The notes: generated from the sequence alone by a model not told the origin. A stretch of 49,024 nucleotides of DNA from Paenimyroides marinum (GCF_900108395.1 NZ_FNXE01000026.1:1-49024); one strand, 5' to 3'; counted from the first letter of the stretch, positions 36,437 through 44,490 are shown. Made by a program: numbers and translations.

Positions 36437-37444
36437 TTAAGCATTTTGCTGCTCTTTAATATGTGCTTTAATGCGTTCTTCTAATTCTTCCTGAAGTTCC
36501 GGATTGTCTTTAATTAATGCTTTAACGGCATCGCGACCTTGCCCTAATTTTGTGTCGCCGTAGCTGAACCACGATCCTGATTTTTTCACGATTTCAAAAT
36601 CAACTGCCAAATCTAAAATTTCACCTGTTTTAGAAATTCCTTCACCATACATAATGTCAAATTCTGCCGTACGGAACGGCGGTGCTACCTTGTTCTTAAT
36701 GATTTTAACTTTGGTACGGTTACCCATTACGTTATCGCCGTCTTTAATTTGTGTTGATTTACGGATATCTAAACGAACCGATGCATAAAATTTCAATGCG
36801 TTACCACCGGTTGTAGTTTCAGGGTTTCCGAACATCACACCGATTTTTTCACGTAACTGGTTAATAAAGAATACGGTACAATTTGTTTTTGAAATGGTAG
36901 CAGTTAATTTTCGTAACGCTTGCGACATTAAACGGGCGTGTAACCCCATTTTAGAATCGCCCATTTCGCCTTCAATTTCACTTTTCGGAGTTAAAGCTGC
37001 TACCGAGTCAATGACTACTAAATCAATGGCTCCTGAACGAATTAAATTTTCGGCAATTTCCAATGCTTGCTCTCCGTTATCTGGTTGAGAAATAATCAAG
37101 TTGTCAATATCTACGCCCAATTTCCCGGCATAAAAACGGTCAAAAGCGTGTTCTGCATCAATAAAAGCGGCAATTCCACCGGCTTTTTGTGCTTCGGCAA
37201 TTGCGTGTAAAGTCAATGTGGTTTTACCAGACGATTCCGGTCCGTAAATTTCAATGATTCTACCGCGTGGATAGCCCATCACTCCCAAAGCTAAATCCAA
37301 ACCTAAAGACCCTGAAGGAATGGCTTCTACTTCTTCCACGGCACTATCGCCCAGTTTCATTACGGTTCCCTTGCCGTATGTTTTGTCTAATTTATCTAGC
37401 GTAAGCTGTAATGCTTTCAATTTTGCTTCTCTGTCTGCACTCAT
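36437..37444 (-). CDS. recA: recombinase RecA
   Basis: 335 residues from [13 protein letters not shown], the normal start; a 374-residue frame to 37561 only adds a non-conserved A/T-rich translation of the promoter region. Walker A GPESSGKT is at 68-75, Walker [11 protein letters not shown], loop L1/L2 regions ([20 protein letters not shown], and [20 protein letters not shown]) and the C-terminal acidic/basic tail [10 protein letters not shown]. It is the strand-exchange protein of homologous repair. No LexA-type palindrome was recognised upstream. Confidence 0.97.
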   Translation of the reverse strand: MSADREAKLKALQLTLDKLDKTYGKGTVMKLGDSAVEEVEAIPSGSLGLDLALGVMGYPRGRIIEIYGPESSGKTTLTLHAIAEAQKAGGIAAFIDAEHAFDRFYAGKLGVDIDNLIISQPDNGEQALEIAENLIRSGAIDLVVIDSVAALTPKSEIEGEMGDSKMGLHARLMSQALRKLTATISKTNCTVFFINQLREKIGVMFGNPETTTGGNALKFYASVRLDIRKSTQIKDGDNVMGNRTKVKIIKNKVAPPFRTAEFDIMYGEGISKTGEILDLAVDFEIVKKSGSWFSYGDTKLGQGRDAVKALIKDNPELQEELEERIKAHIKEQQNA

Positions 37445-37582
37445 AATCTTTTCTCTTATTTTAAAGGTAAAAATACCTTTTTTTATTGAATTATTATTGT
37501 TTTCAAGGTTTAAAAATGGATTGTTTTTTGCTTTTAAAAGATCCTTTTTGTACCTTAACAACTAAAAATTAAAATTATAGTT

Positions 37583-38461
37583 ATGAAAAAGATGATTTTA
37601 TGGGTGGGGTTTATCTCTTTCCTGACCATTTTCAGTTGCAAAGATATGACTGAAAAACGACAAGAAACGTCGTTAGAAAAAAAATTAGAACGAAAATACG
37701 AAAAAGCTCAGGATTATACCTATACCAATTGGGTGCTGAAAAGCAGCGATTCGGTTCGGAAAGTGTTTAAAGAAAAGTTCACTTCGGCAGAATTAACCAC
37801 TATTGTGGCACTGAACCGCGTAGATAAAAGCACTTTTACAAGTGTTGATACGCTGCTGATTCCCGATCAGTTTGATGATGATTTCTTGGCTTATTCCCCT
37901 TTTCCTTATACATTAATGAATGCGAAAGACATTAAAAAACTGGCGATTTTTTCATATCCGATCCAAGCATACGGATTGTATGAAAATGGCGAATTGATTA
38001 AATGGGGACCATCAAGCATGGGGTCTAAGCAGCATTCAACGCCCGAAGGTTTGTATTTCTGCAATTGGAAAGGAGAAGAAGTAATCAGTACGTTTGACGA
38101 CGAATGGGTATTGCGTTGGAATTTTAATATTCAGAACGAAGAAGGAATTGGCTGGCATCAGTATGCATTGCCGGGTTATCCTGCATCACATTCGTGCCTG
38201 CGTTTGTTAGAAACCGATGCCAAATTTATGTACGATTGGGCAGACGAATGGATTTTAGCCGATAAAGAAACCGTTAAAGCAAAAGGAACTCCGGTAATTG
38301 TATATGGAAATTATAATTTTGACGGCAGAAAACCTTGGCTTGATCTGGCAAAAGACAGCCATGCCAACGATATTTCTAAGGATGAATTGGACCAAATTGT
38401 AAAAAAATACCAGGCAGAGATTTTAAAAGAACAGAAAAACAGGGCTTCTATTCAACAATAA
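37583..38461 (+). CDS. L,D-transpeptidase (YkuD)-like lipoprotein, copy 1
   Basis: 292 residues, lipobox TIFSC (Cys19). The catalytic YkuD part is in the second half: FSYPIQAYGLYENGELIKWG, then His in GWHQYALPGYPASHSCLRLL (Cys near residue 209). The usual SHGC is SHSC here. The role would be peptidoglycan cross-linking or anchoring in the periplasm. Only 72 bp separate it from a paralogue (38534-39610) with the same domain and partly identical DNA, so this is a tandem duplication. Confidence 0.87.
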   Translation: MKKMILWVGFISFLTIFSCKDMTEKRQETSLEKKLERKYEKAQDYTYTNWVLKSSDSVRKVFKEKFTSAELTTIVALNRVDKSTFTSVDTLLIPDQFDDDFLAYSPFPYTLMNAKDIKKLAIFSYPIQAYGLYENGELIKWGPSSMGSKQHSTPEGLYFCNWKGEEVISTFDDEWVLRWNFNIQNEEGIGWHQYALPGYPASHSCLRLLETDAKFMYDWADEWILADKETVKAKGTPVIVYGNYNFDGRKPWLDLAKDSHANDISKDELDQIVKKYQAEILKEQKNRASIQQ

Positions 38462-38511
38462 AATTTCTTTTGAAGTCATTTTTTTTTCAATAATTCAGTT
38501 AATTTTTTTAG

Positions 38512-38519
38512 TATCTTCG
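38512..38519 (+). promoter_or_regulatory. possible -7 box before the second L,D-transpeptidase gene
   Basis: TATCTTCG, one base off the TAnnTTTG consensus, 14 bp before the ATG at 38534. It may give copy 2 its own transcript. Confidence 0.35.
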
Positions 38520-38533
38520 TTTAAAAATTGAAA

Positions 38534-39610
38534 ATGAAGAAAATATTACTGATTGCGGTTTTATTTGCATTGCTTTTTTCATGTAAGAAAGAAAGCCCAA
38601 ACGCTGATGATGTTTCAATTGACACTGATACTTTAGAAAAGATTAATACAGAAAAGTTGCGTATTGACTCTTTGCGAATGGTTCGTCAGGACAGTCTTGC
38701 ACAGGTTCGTAAAGATAGTTTGGAGCAGGTTAAAAAAGATAGCTTGCAAAATCTTATTATTCAAAAGAGAAAACAAAAAAAATACGAGGTTTTTAAAGGA
38801 GAATCTTTTAGTTATTGGCCAATAAAATCAAGTGATTCTTTACGCAAACTTTTTTACAACACTTTTAGCAAACAGCAACAATATACCATTGCCGCGCTAA
38901 ACCGTATTGATACAGATCACATTAAAACGCGTGACACACTGATTGTTCCAAATGAATTTAAAGAATCGTTTATAGATTACACGCCGTTTCCGCGAAAACT
39001 GGATAATTTAAACGATGTTGCTAAAATCGTTATCTTTTCATATCCCATCCAGGCTTATGGCGTATATGAAAATGGAAATTTAGTTAAATGGGGGCCAACA
39101 AATATGGGAAAACAATCGGCACAAACTCCGCGTGGTTTGTTTTTTACCAACTGGAAAGGACGCCAAGTTACCAGTACCGTTGACGATGAATGGATTTTAA
39201 ACTGGAATTTCAACATCAGCAATAAAGGCGGAGTTGGTTGGCATCAGTATGCATTGCCGGGTTATCCTGCATCACACTCTTGTTTACGTTTGTTAGACGC
39301 CGATGCGCAATGGCTGTATAATTGGGCAGATCAATGGGTTTTGTCAGATAAACACACTGTACAAGTAAAGGGAACCCCGGTTATTGTTTATGGCGATTAT
39401 AAATTTGGTGTTAAAGGTATCTGGTATCGGTTAGTAGAAAATCCTGAAATAACAACCATTTCAAAAAGTGAATTAGAAGCTATTGCAGAGCCTTATGTAT
39501 CTGAAATCTTGAACCAGCAAAGCATTAGAGAAGAGTATATTAAAAGTAAAACTCCAATAACTGAATCAAAAGTAGATTCTTTAAAAGTTGTTAAGGATAG
39601 TCTTAATTAG
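38534..39610 (+). CDS. L,D-transpeptidase (YkuD)-like lipoprotein, copy 2
   Basis: 358 residues from MKKILLIAVLFALLFSC (Cys17); the TTG two codons upstream is not needed. Compared with copy 1 it has an extra N-terminal linker made of near-tandem octads (RMVRQDSL, AQVRKDSL, EQVKKDSL), a charged helical spacer, and a C-terminal Lys/Ser-rich tail. The YkuD core is conserved with GWHQYALPGYPASHSCLRLL. The 38 bp at 39239-39276 are identical to 38153-38190 of copy 1. It probably reaches further into the wall. Confidence 0.87.
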   Translation: MKKILLIAVLFALLFSCKKESPNADDVSIDTDTLEKINTEKLRIDSLRMVRQDSLAQVRKDSLEQVKKDSLQNLIIQKRKQKKYEVFKGESFSYWPIKSSDSLRKLFYNTFSKQQQYTIAALNRIDTDHIKTRDTLIVPNEFKESFIDYTPFPRKLDNLNDVAKIVIFSYPIQAYGVYENGNLVKWGPTNMGKQSAQTPRGLFFTNWKGRQVTSTVDDEWILNWNFNISNKGGVGWHQYALPGYPASHSCLRLLDADAQWLYNWADQWVLSDKHTVQVKGTPVIVYGDYKFGVKGIWYRLVENPEITTISKSELEAIAEPYVSEILNQQSIREEYIKSKTPITESKVDSLKVVKDSLN

Positions 39611-39677
39611 ATTAAATTCAAATTAAAAACGAGTTATTGCGGTATTTATTCTTTTTGTAATTTTAAAATAAAAAATT

Positions 39678-40100
39678 ATGAAAAAGAATGTAATTTATAT
39701 CTGTACTTTTTTGTTGGTGGGATTTATTTTAATGTCATTCAACAATCATTTTAAAAGTGAATCGTATCAAGATGTTTCTGAAGACGGATTTAAAAACCTT
39801 AAAATTTTACCAAAAGATATTTCAAAAGACAGTTTAATGTCATTGATGAAAGGTTACAATCAGGCATTGGGTGTAAAGTGTAATCATTGCCACACCATGA
39901 ATAAAGCATCTGACGAGAAACACGAAAAAGAAATAGCCCGCCACATGATTAAGTTTACCAATGCGTTGAATGCAAACGAATTTGCACCAATTGGCGAAAA
40001 ATATAAAAATGCTATTGAATGTGCAACCTGTCACAGAGGTTCAACGAAACCAATGGACGATACACGGGCGTTTATGTCGCTAAAAGAAGAAAAGAAATAG
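39678..40100 (+). CDS. membrane-anchored c-type cytochrome, two haem motifs
   Basis: 140 residues: one N-terminal hydrophobic segment (about 5-22), then CNHCH near residue 73 and CATCHRG near 115. Both CxxCH motifs imply covalent haem. The pairing of CNHCH with CATCHRG resembles the photosynthetic-reaction-centre cytochrome c (PF02276-like) proteins that occur as small periplasmic cytochromes in Bacteroidota. The electron partner is unknown. It follows the L,D-transpeptidase genes but is probably separate from them. Confidence 0.82.
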   Translation: MKKNVIYICTFLLVGFILMSFNNHFKSESYQDVSEDGFKNLKILPKDISKDSLMSLMKGYNQALGVKCNHCHTMNKASDEKHEKEIARHMIKFTNALNANEFAPIGEKYKNAIECATCHRGSTKPMDDTRAFMSLKEEKK

Positions 40101-40170
40101 CTTATAATATCATCAGTTTTTAGAAAAATTTATTATATTTATGTTTTATTAACCTGTTAATTAGTAAATT

Positions 40171-40614
40171 ATGAAACAGTTTTTTGTGTTGTTACTTTTT
40201 ATGGGGATAGTAACTGTTTCTTGTAAAGGCGATGATAGTAATTGTTGCCCCCATCCAGATCCAACAAATTGTAATAAGTTTTCAGTGATTGATGAAACAA
40301 AATACAGTCAAACAGACACAAGCAATTACACTATAACCAATGTGGTTTTAAACGGGGATTGTTTAGAAATAACAATCGGTGCAAGCGGTTGCGACCCGAA
40401 TAATTGGGATATGAATTTATTCGTTTCGGAACTTATTGTGGAAACAAATCCTGCACAATATAAAACAAAAACAGAACTTATAAACAACGAAGCCTGTTTG
40501 GCAGTTTTCCAAAAAACCGTTTCATTTGATTTAACGACTTTGCAGATGCCGGGAGCAAATCAAGTTCAGTTGACTATCGAAGGTTGGAACACACCAATTC
40601 TTTATCAATATTAA
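40171..40614 (+). CDS. small lipoprotein, unknown function
   Basis: 147 residues with lipobox VTVSC (Cys18) followed by a Cys-rich segment (DDSNCCPHPDPTNCNKF) and a beta-rich domain (TITNVVLNGDCLEITIGASG). Six mature cysteines suggest disulfides. No family is recognised. Confidence 0.65.
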   Translation: MKQFFVLLLFMGIVTVSCKGDDSNCCPHPDPTNCNKFSVIDETKYSQTDTSNYTITNVVLNGDCLEITIGASGCDPNNWDMNLFVSELIVETNPAQYKTKTELINNEACLAVFQKTVSFDLTTLQMPGANQVQLTIEGWNTPILYQY

Positions 40615-40631
40615 TTTCCTGATTTTTATCA

Positions 40632-40662
40632 TTTGACGTTGTTATAATTAATCATAACTTTG
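40632..40662 (+). promoter_or_regulatory. predicted trhO promoter
   Basis: TTTG (40632-40635), 19 nt, TAACTTTG (40655-40662): the best match to the Bacteroidota promoter consensus in the window, 62 bp before the trhO ATG. Confidence 0.72.
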
Positions 40663-40663
40663 C

Positions 40664-40697
40664 ACCGGATTCTTCCATTTAGAGTCCGGTTTTATTA
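40664..40697 (+). other. terminator-like hairpin in the trhO leader
   Basis: ACCGGATTCT / AGAGTCCGGT pair (one wobble) with loop TCCATTT, followed by a T-rich stretch. It lies right at or just after the predicted transcription start and before the gene, so it is either a leader attenuator, an sRNA terminator or an mRNA-stabilising 5' hairpin. Confidence 0.5.
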
Positions 40698-40724
40698 TTT
40701 TTATACTCTTAAATTGTTTATAGC

Positions 40725-42092
40725 ATGCAACTGTACAACACCTTAAGCGCAGAACAACGCGCACAATTAATTGAAGAAGCGGGACAAAAACGCATTACAC
40801 TTTCTTTCTATCAATACGCAAAAATTGCCGATCCGCAAAAATTCAGAGACGATTTATTCCTTGCCTGGTCAAAGCTCGATGCTTTAGGAAGAACCTATGT
40901 GGCTCATGAAGGAATTAACGCTCAAATGAGTGTGCCGGCAGAAAATTTTGAAGCCTTTCGCGAAACGTTAGAAGTGTATGATTTTATGAAAGGTATCCGT
41001 TTGAATGTAGCGGTGGAACAAGACGATTTGTCGTTTTTGAAATTAACCGTAAAAGTGCGTAAAAAAATTGTGGCCGACGGTTTGAACGATGATACATTTG
41101 ACGTAACCAACAAAGGAATCCATTTACGGGCTAAAGAATTTAACGACTTATTAGAAGATCCAAATACCATTGTGGTAGATTTTAGAAATCATTACGAATC
41201 AGAAATCGGTCATTTTGAAGGAGCCATCACTCCGGATGTTGATACCTTCCGTGAATCATTACCTATCATCAATGAAAAGTTACAAGAGCATAAAGAAACC
41301 AAAAACCTGTTGATGTATTGTACCGGAGGAATCCGTTGCGAAAAAGCCAGTGCTTATTTCAAGCATCACGGTTTTAAAAACGTGTACCAGTTAGAAGGCG
41401 GAATTATTGAATACACCCGACAAATTAAAGAAGAAGGATTAAAAAGTAAATTTATTGGAAAAAACTTTGTGTTTGACCACCGTTTAGGCGAACGCATTAC
41501 CGATGATATCATTGCCAATTGCCACCAATGCGGTAAACCTTGCGATACCCACGTAAACTGTTCTAACGAAGCATGTCATTTATTGTTCATTCAGTGCGAT
41601 GAATGTGCTGAAGCCATGCACGGATGTTGTTCTGACAAATGTTTAGAGATTATTCAATTGCCGGTTGAAGAACAAAAACGTTTGAGAAAAGGACAGCAAA
41701 AAGGCAATCTGATTTTCAAAAAAGGAAAGTCGGACGCTCTGAAATTTAAAAAAGAACGCAATGTTTTTGAAGAAGTAATTCCGCAAAAAGTTGCTACAGT
41801 AACCGAAATCCGTAAGAAAAACCGCGAACGCAAAATTTTGATCGGCAAGGGAGAACATTATTTTACCAAAGCGTCGGTAGCACAATTTAGTATTCAAAAC
41901 CATCAGGTAAAAGTAGGCGATGAAGTGCTGATTGTAGGGCCATCAACCGGAGAAGAACGTCTTACGCTGACAAAATTCAAAGTCAACGGACAAGATGCAA
42001 ATTTGGCGGTTATTAATGATAAAATCACTTTCGAAGTTCCGTTCCGTGTGCGTTTATCTGATAAATTATATGTTATTCATAACGAAAATTAA
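40725..42092 (+). CDS. trhO: tRNA uridine(34) hydroxylase TrhO with extra C-terminal domain
   Basis: 455 residues. The first 300 match TrhO (YceA): an N-terminal acylphosphatase-like domain (THEGINAQMS-type sequence, AHEGINAQM), a rhodanese domain with the active-site loop YCTGGIRCEKA (near 198-207) and a Cys-rich zinc region (CHQCGKPC, CDECAEAMHGCC, about 262-305). It hydroxylates U34 of tRNA using oxygen. E. coli TrhO stops near 350; here residues about 365-455 add a small beta domain (KGEHYFTKASVAQFSI, QVKVGDEVLIVGPSTGEE) resembling the C-terminal barrel of U32 peptidases. Confidence 0.9.
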   Translation: MQLYNTLSAEQRAQLIEEAGQKRITLSFYQYAKIADPQKFRDDLFLAWSKLDALGRTYVAHEGINAQMSVPAENFEAFRETLEVYDFMKGIRLNVAVEQDDLSFLKLTVKVRKKIVADGLNDDTFDVTNKGIHLRAKEFNDLLEDPNTIVVDFRNHYESEIGHFEGAITPDVDTFRESLPIINEKLQEHKETKNLLMYCTGGIRCEKASAYFKHHGFKNVYQLEGGIIEYTRQIKEEGLKSKFIGKNFVFDHRLGERITDDIIANCHQCGKPCDTHVNCSNEACHLLFIQCDECAEAMHGCCSDKCLEIIQLPVEEQKRLRKGQQKGNLIFKKGKSDALKFKKERNVFEEVIPQKVATVTEIRKKNRERKILIGKGEHYFTKASVAQFSIQNHQVKVGDEVLIVGPSTGEERLTLTKFKVNGQDANLAVINDKITFEVPFRVRLSDKLYVIHNEN

Positions 42093-42101
42093 TTTTAAAT
42101 T

Positions 42102-42137
42102 TAACTCCGACAGAGTTTCAACTTTGTCGAAGTTATA
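42102..42137 (+). other. imperfect hairpin after trhO
   Basis: AACTCCGACAGAGT and ACTTTGTCGAAGTT form a 14-bp stem with two imperfect pairs. There is no T run, so on its own it is not a terminator; the clear terminator follows at 42159. Confidence 0.4.
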
Positions 42138-42158
42138 TAAAACAATAAAAATATTTTA

Positions 42159-42192
42159 AAGCAAGTTGGTAATTTACTAACTTGCTTTTTTA
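42159..42192 (+). terminator. terminator after trhO
   Basis: Stem AAGCAAGTTGGTAA / TTACTAACTTGCTT with a T-rich tail. Confidence 0.88.
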
Positions 42193-42222
42193 ATTTAGTT
42201 AGAATCACAACCAAAATAATAT

Positions 42223-42813
42223 ATGGATTTAGAAGACATTCGGAAACATTATGAAAAAATGTCGGATAATCGGTTTATAAAGCTTTTAACCACCAATGCC
42301 CACGGCTTGCGTCCTGAAGTTTATGAAATTATTAAAAAGGAAATCAAAAAAAGAAAGCTAAGTCCTGATCTTTTCGAAGCAGTTTTAGCTCAAAACAAAG
42401 AATATTCTTTAGAAGAAATTGAGGTTTATGCAGAATTGATCAGAAAATTACCTTGCCCAATTTGCAAGAGAAAAGAGCTGAAATTAAATGGAACAATTTG
42501 CTATACAGTAACAAGTTTTATTTTGTTTTCAAGTTCGCGGAAAGAGGTAATTATAGCGTGTCCTGATTGTTTAAATAAGGAAAATAAAAAAGGAATCATT
42601 TCTACCGCATTGTTTGGCTGGTGGGCAATTCCGTGGGGTTTTTTAAAAACGCCTTTGTACATCTACAGAAATTTTAAAGCTAAAAAAGAAAATGATTTAA
42701 GAAATTCTAATAACACATTGAAAGATTTTACATTAGAACATATTGGCGAAATAGAAACCTATAAACAAGATAAAAAAATGCTTAGTTATATTATTGAAAA
42801 TTATGAATTATGA
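42223..42813 (+). CDS. zinc-ribbon-like protein of unknown function
   Basis: 196 residues. An N-terminal helical part (about 1-72) precedes CPIC (about 77-80) and CPDC (about 110-113), a likely split zinc site, with hydrophobic stretches between and after (TSFILFSS, ALFGWWAIPWGFLKTPLYIY). It may be peripherally or integrally membrane-associated. No function is recognised. It overlaps the next gene by 4 bp (ATGA), so the two are translationally coupled. Confidence 0.7.
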   Translation: MDLEDIRKHYEKMSDNRFIKLLTTNAHGLRPEVYEIIKKEIKKRKLSPDLFEAVLAQNKEYSLEEIEVYAELIRKLPCPICKRKELKLNGTICYTVTSFILFSSSRKEVIIACPDCLNKENKKGIISTALFGWWAIPWGFLKTPLYIYRNFKAKKENDLRNSNNTLKDFTLEHIGEIETYKQDKKMLSYIIENYEL

Positions 42814-43160
42814 ATAAAATATACTACCTGAAAACCTGCGATACCTGCAAACGCATTTTAAAACAAATTAAAAACATTGACCAGTTTCAGTTACAAGACA
42901 TAAAAGAACAGGAAATCACTGTAAAACAACTTGAAGAAATGCACCGGTTAACCGGCAGCTATGAAAAACTGTTCAGCAAACGGGCAAAGCTTTATAAAGA
43001 AATGGGTTTAAAAGATGAAACGTTAACCGAAAATGATTTTAAACGATACATTTTAGAGCATTATACTTTTTTAGCACGTCCTGTGATTATTTATAATGAG
43101 AAGATATTTGTAGGTAACAGTCCAAAAAATATCGAAAGAATGTTAGAAGCCATTAATTGA
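42810..43160 (+). CDS. ArsC/Spx-family (arsenate reductase-like) protein
   Basis: 116 residues, thioredoxin-like ArsC fold with CDTC at residues 10-13, the LFSKRAKLYKEM helix and LARPVIIYNEKIFVGNSP near the C-terminus. Members are arsenate reductases or Spx-like regulators; the double Cys and lack of an ars operon leave the role open. It is the last gene that looks chromosomal before the conjugative element. Confidence 0.85.
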   Translation: MNKIYYLKTCDTCKRILKQIKNIDQFQLQDIKEQEITVKQLEEMHRLTGSYEKLFSKRAKLYKEMGLKDETLTENDFKRYILEHYTFLARPVIIYNEKIFVGNSPKNIERMLEAIN

Positions 43161-43212
43161 TTTTTTTTTTATAAAAAGATTAGTAAAGGTCAAAGTTCTT
43201 TAAAAAGAGTAG

Positions 43213-43293
43213 TTTACAAGAAGTGAAAGTGCTATCGGTAACGATTTAGTAATGGTGCTTACTGCACTTGCTTTCTTTTGATTACCTTGTAAA
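43213..43293. repeat. long imperfect dyad near the element boundary
   Basis: TTTACAAG (43213-43220) and CTTGTAAA (43286-43293) are perfect complements; inside them AAGTGAAAGTGC faces GCACTTGCTTTC, and AGTAA / TTACT forms an inner stem. This suggests a cruciform, an attachment-site arm region or a structured RNA. Confidence 0.45.
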
Positions 43294-43404
43294 TCAGTAG
43301 CAAATATAATAAATCTGTTAGATTTAAAACCTCCTTTCAACAGTTAATTTTGTGCTTTTTAAATTTATCTCTCGGGGCAATTCATACTGAATATTTTTAG
43401 AATT

Positions 43405-43453
43405 ATTCCCACAGTTGGGGCTAAATAATGACAAAAATATTCCCACAGTGGGG
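43405..43453 (+). repeat. direct repeat pair ATTCCCACAGT(T)GGGG
   Basis: ATTCCCACAGTTGGGG at 43405-43420 and ATTCCCACAGTGGGG at 43439-43453, 34 bp apart start to start; ACTGGGG at 43459 looks like a partial third copy. Each copy is itself a CCCAC/GTGGG-type near-palindrome. They are possibly regulator binding sites upstream of rteC. Confidence 0.6.
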
Positions 43454-43512
43454 TTGAACTGGGGAAATACTGTCACTCATTCTTATGATTTTTGTGTGTC
43501 AATTAGGGATAA

Positions 43513-43531
43513 ACTGAAATTAAATTTCAGT
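43513..43531. promoter_or_regulatory. perfect palindrome before rteC
   Basis: ACTGAAAT-TAA-ATTTCAGT, an 8-bp perfect dyad with a 3-bp centre, ending 23 bp before the rteC ATG. The position fits an operator or a leader hairpin. Confidence 0.5.
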
Positions 43532-43554
43532 GTTCATCGCAAAAACTATTAGGT

Positions 43555-44400
43555 ATGAAGCACTCCTTGGAACACATTATTTTAGAGATACACAATAAGG
43601 AAGACAAGATTTTGTCACAGTGTAAAGGGATTATTGATGAGGCTTACGAAATGACCCTATATCTGCAAGACCTGTTATTTTCCATCAAGAAAGACATTGT
43701 TGATGAGGGCTTTAAAAGTGATACGGAAGAAATACAATTCTTCCGAACCATTAAACCGCAAATTCTCGGGAAACTCATCTACTACAATAAGGTTTATCGA
43801 ATTGAGACCAATTGTCCGGTCAATAACGGAAAGATGTATTACAGCTATTTTTCAGCCCATTTGGCGAACCTTAAACGAGAATACATTGAGCATATCTGCA
43901 ATACCGATTTTTACAGGTATTACCGTTCAGGGCGAACTGACCGTGACCCCGTCTATTTCAAAAGAGGGAATATAAATTACCACGATGGGTTGAATAGCAT
44001 TGTCTTTGAAATAGACTCTGAATTTTCTACATTCTACGATTATAAGACGGCGAGGATTATTGCCAATGAGTTGCTCTACACATATCTGCTGACGAAAATC
44101 AATCCCGATGAAAACCCCGATGCTATTTCTCAAAAGCCGGGAAGCTCCAAAGATATATTTTGGACAGACAGCAAAAATGCACTTGTCGAATTGACTTATG
44201 CCCTTTATGCTTCCGGTGTGATTTCGCACGGTAAAATCGGTGTCCGAAAAATCAGCTTGATGTTTCAGATACTTTTCGGTATTACACTGGGTGACCTGCA
44301 TCACGCTTTCCACCGAATGAAAACAAGAGCAGGCTCACGAACGGCATTTTTAGACCAGCTTAAAATTTCACTCGAAGAATATATGGACAAAGGCCTATAA
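43555..44400 (+). CDS. rteC: RteC-type regulator of conjugative-element excision
   Basis: 281 residues matching the RteC domain along most of its length (TIKPQILGKLIYYNKVYRIE, the AHLANLKREYIEHI segment, then SKDIFWTDSKNALVELTYAL and the C-terminal winged-helix-like GKIGVRKISLMFQILFGITL). In CTnDOT, RteC activates the promoter of the xis2c-xis2d-orf3-exc operon by binding inverted half-sites upstream; the same gene order follows here. No rteA/rteB genes are visible. The base composition is richer in G+C than the chromosomal genes before it. Confidence 0.93.
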   Translation: MKHSLEHIILEIHNKEDKILSQCKGIIDEAYEMTLYLQDLLFSIKKDIVDEGFKSDTEEIQFFRTIKPQILGKLIYYNKVYRIETNCPVNNGKMYYSYFSAHLANLKREYIEHICNTDFYRYYRSGRTDRDPVYFKRGNINYHDGLNSIVFEIDSEFSTFYDYKTARIIANELLYTYLLTKINPDENPDAISQKPGSSKDIFWTDSKNALVELTYALYASGVISHGKIGVRKISLMFQILFGITLGDLHHAFHRMKTRAGSRTAFLDQLKISLEEYMDKGL

Positions 44401-44425
44401 TTCAATTTGCGCTTTATGTTCAAGG

Positions 44426-44453
44426 CAGTACATCAAAAGTGTACTGTTTTTTT
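44426..44453 (+). terminator. rteC terminator
   Basis: CAGTACA / TGTACTG stem, loop TCAAAAG, run of seven T. Confidence 0.88.
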
Positions 44454-44462
44454 ATTTGCACT

Positions 44463-44490
44463 ATTTGCCAATTGGCATACATTGGCAAAT
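44463..44490. promoter_or_regulatory. candidate RteC operator, distal palindrome
   Basis: Perfect 10-bp inverted repeat ATTTGCCAAT-N8-ATTGGCAAAT. The core CCAAT-N8-ATTGG recurs exactly 120 bp downstream. Confidence 0.6.

Larger units (their letters stand above)
43161..43554. other. 394-bp junction region before the ICE rteC gene
   Basis: No ORF and no tRNA found. It contains, in order, a long imperfect dyad (43213-43293), a -7-like TAATTTTG (43345-43352), two direct repeats ATTCCCACAGT (43405 and 43439, period 34 bp) and a perfect palindrome (43513-43531) just before rteC. The chromosome/element boundary must lie in or near here. Confidence 0.7.

Noticed and set aside
37445..37561. 39-residue N-terminal extension of RecA
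   Set aside because: It is A+T-rich, unlike RecA, and covers the likely promoter region; the conserved start is MSADREAK.
37583..39610. The two L,D-transpeptidase genes as halves of one broken gene
   Set aside because: Each has its own signal peptide, lipobox and complete YkuD domain.
43405..43453. CRISPR array
   Set aside because: Only two to three short repeats, with no regular spacers and no cas genes nearby.
43161..43554. tRNA gene as ICE target site
   Set aside because: No cloverleaf or TTCGA-type T-arm could be recognised in either strand; the dyad there does not fit a tRNA.
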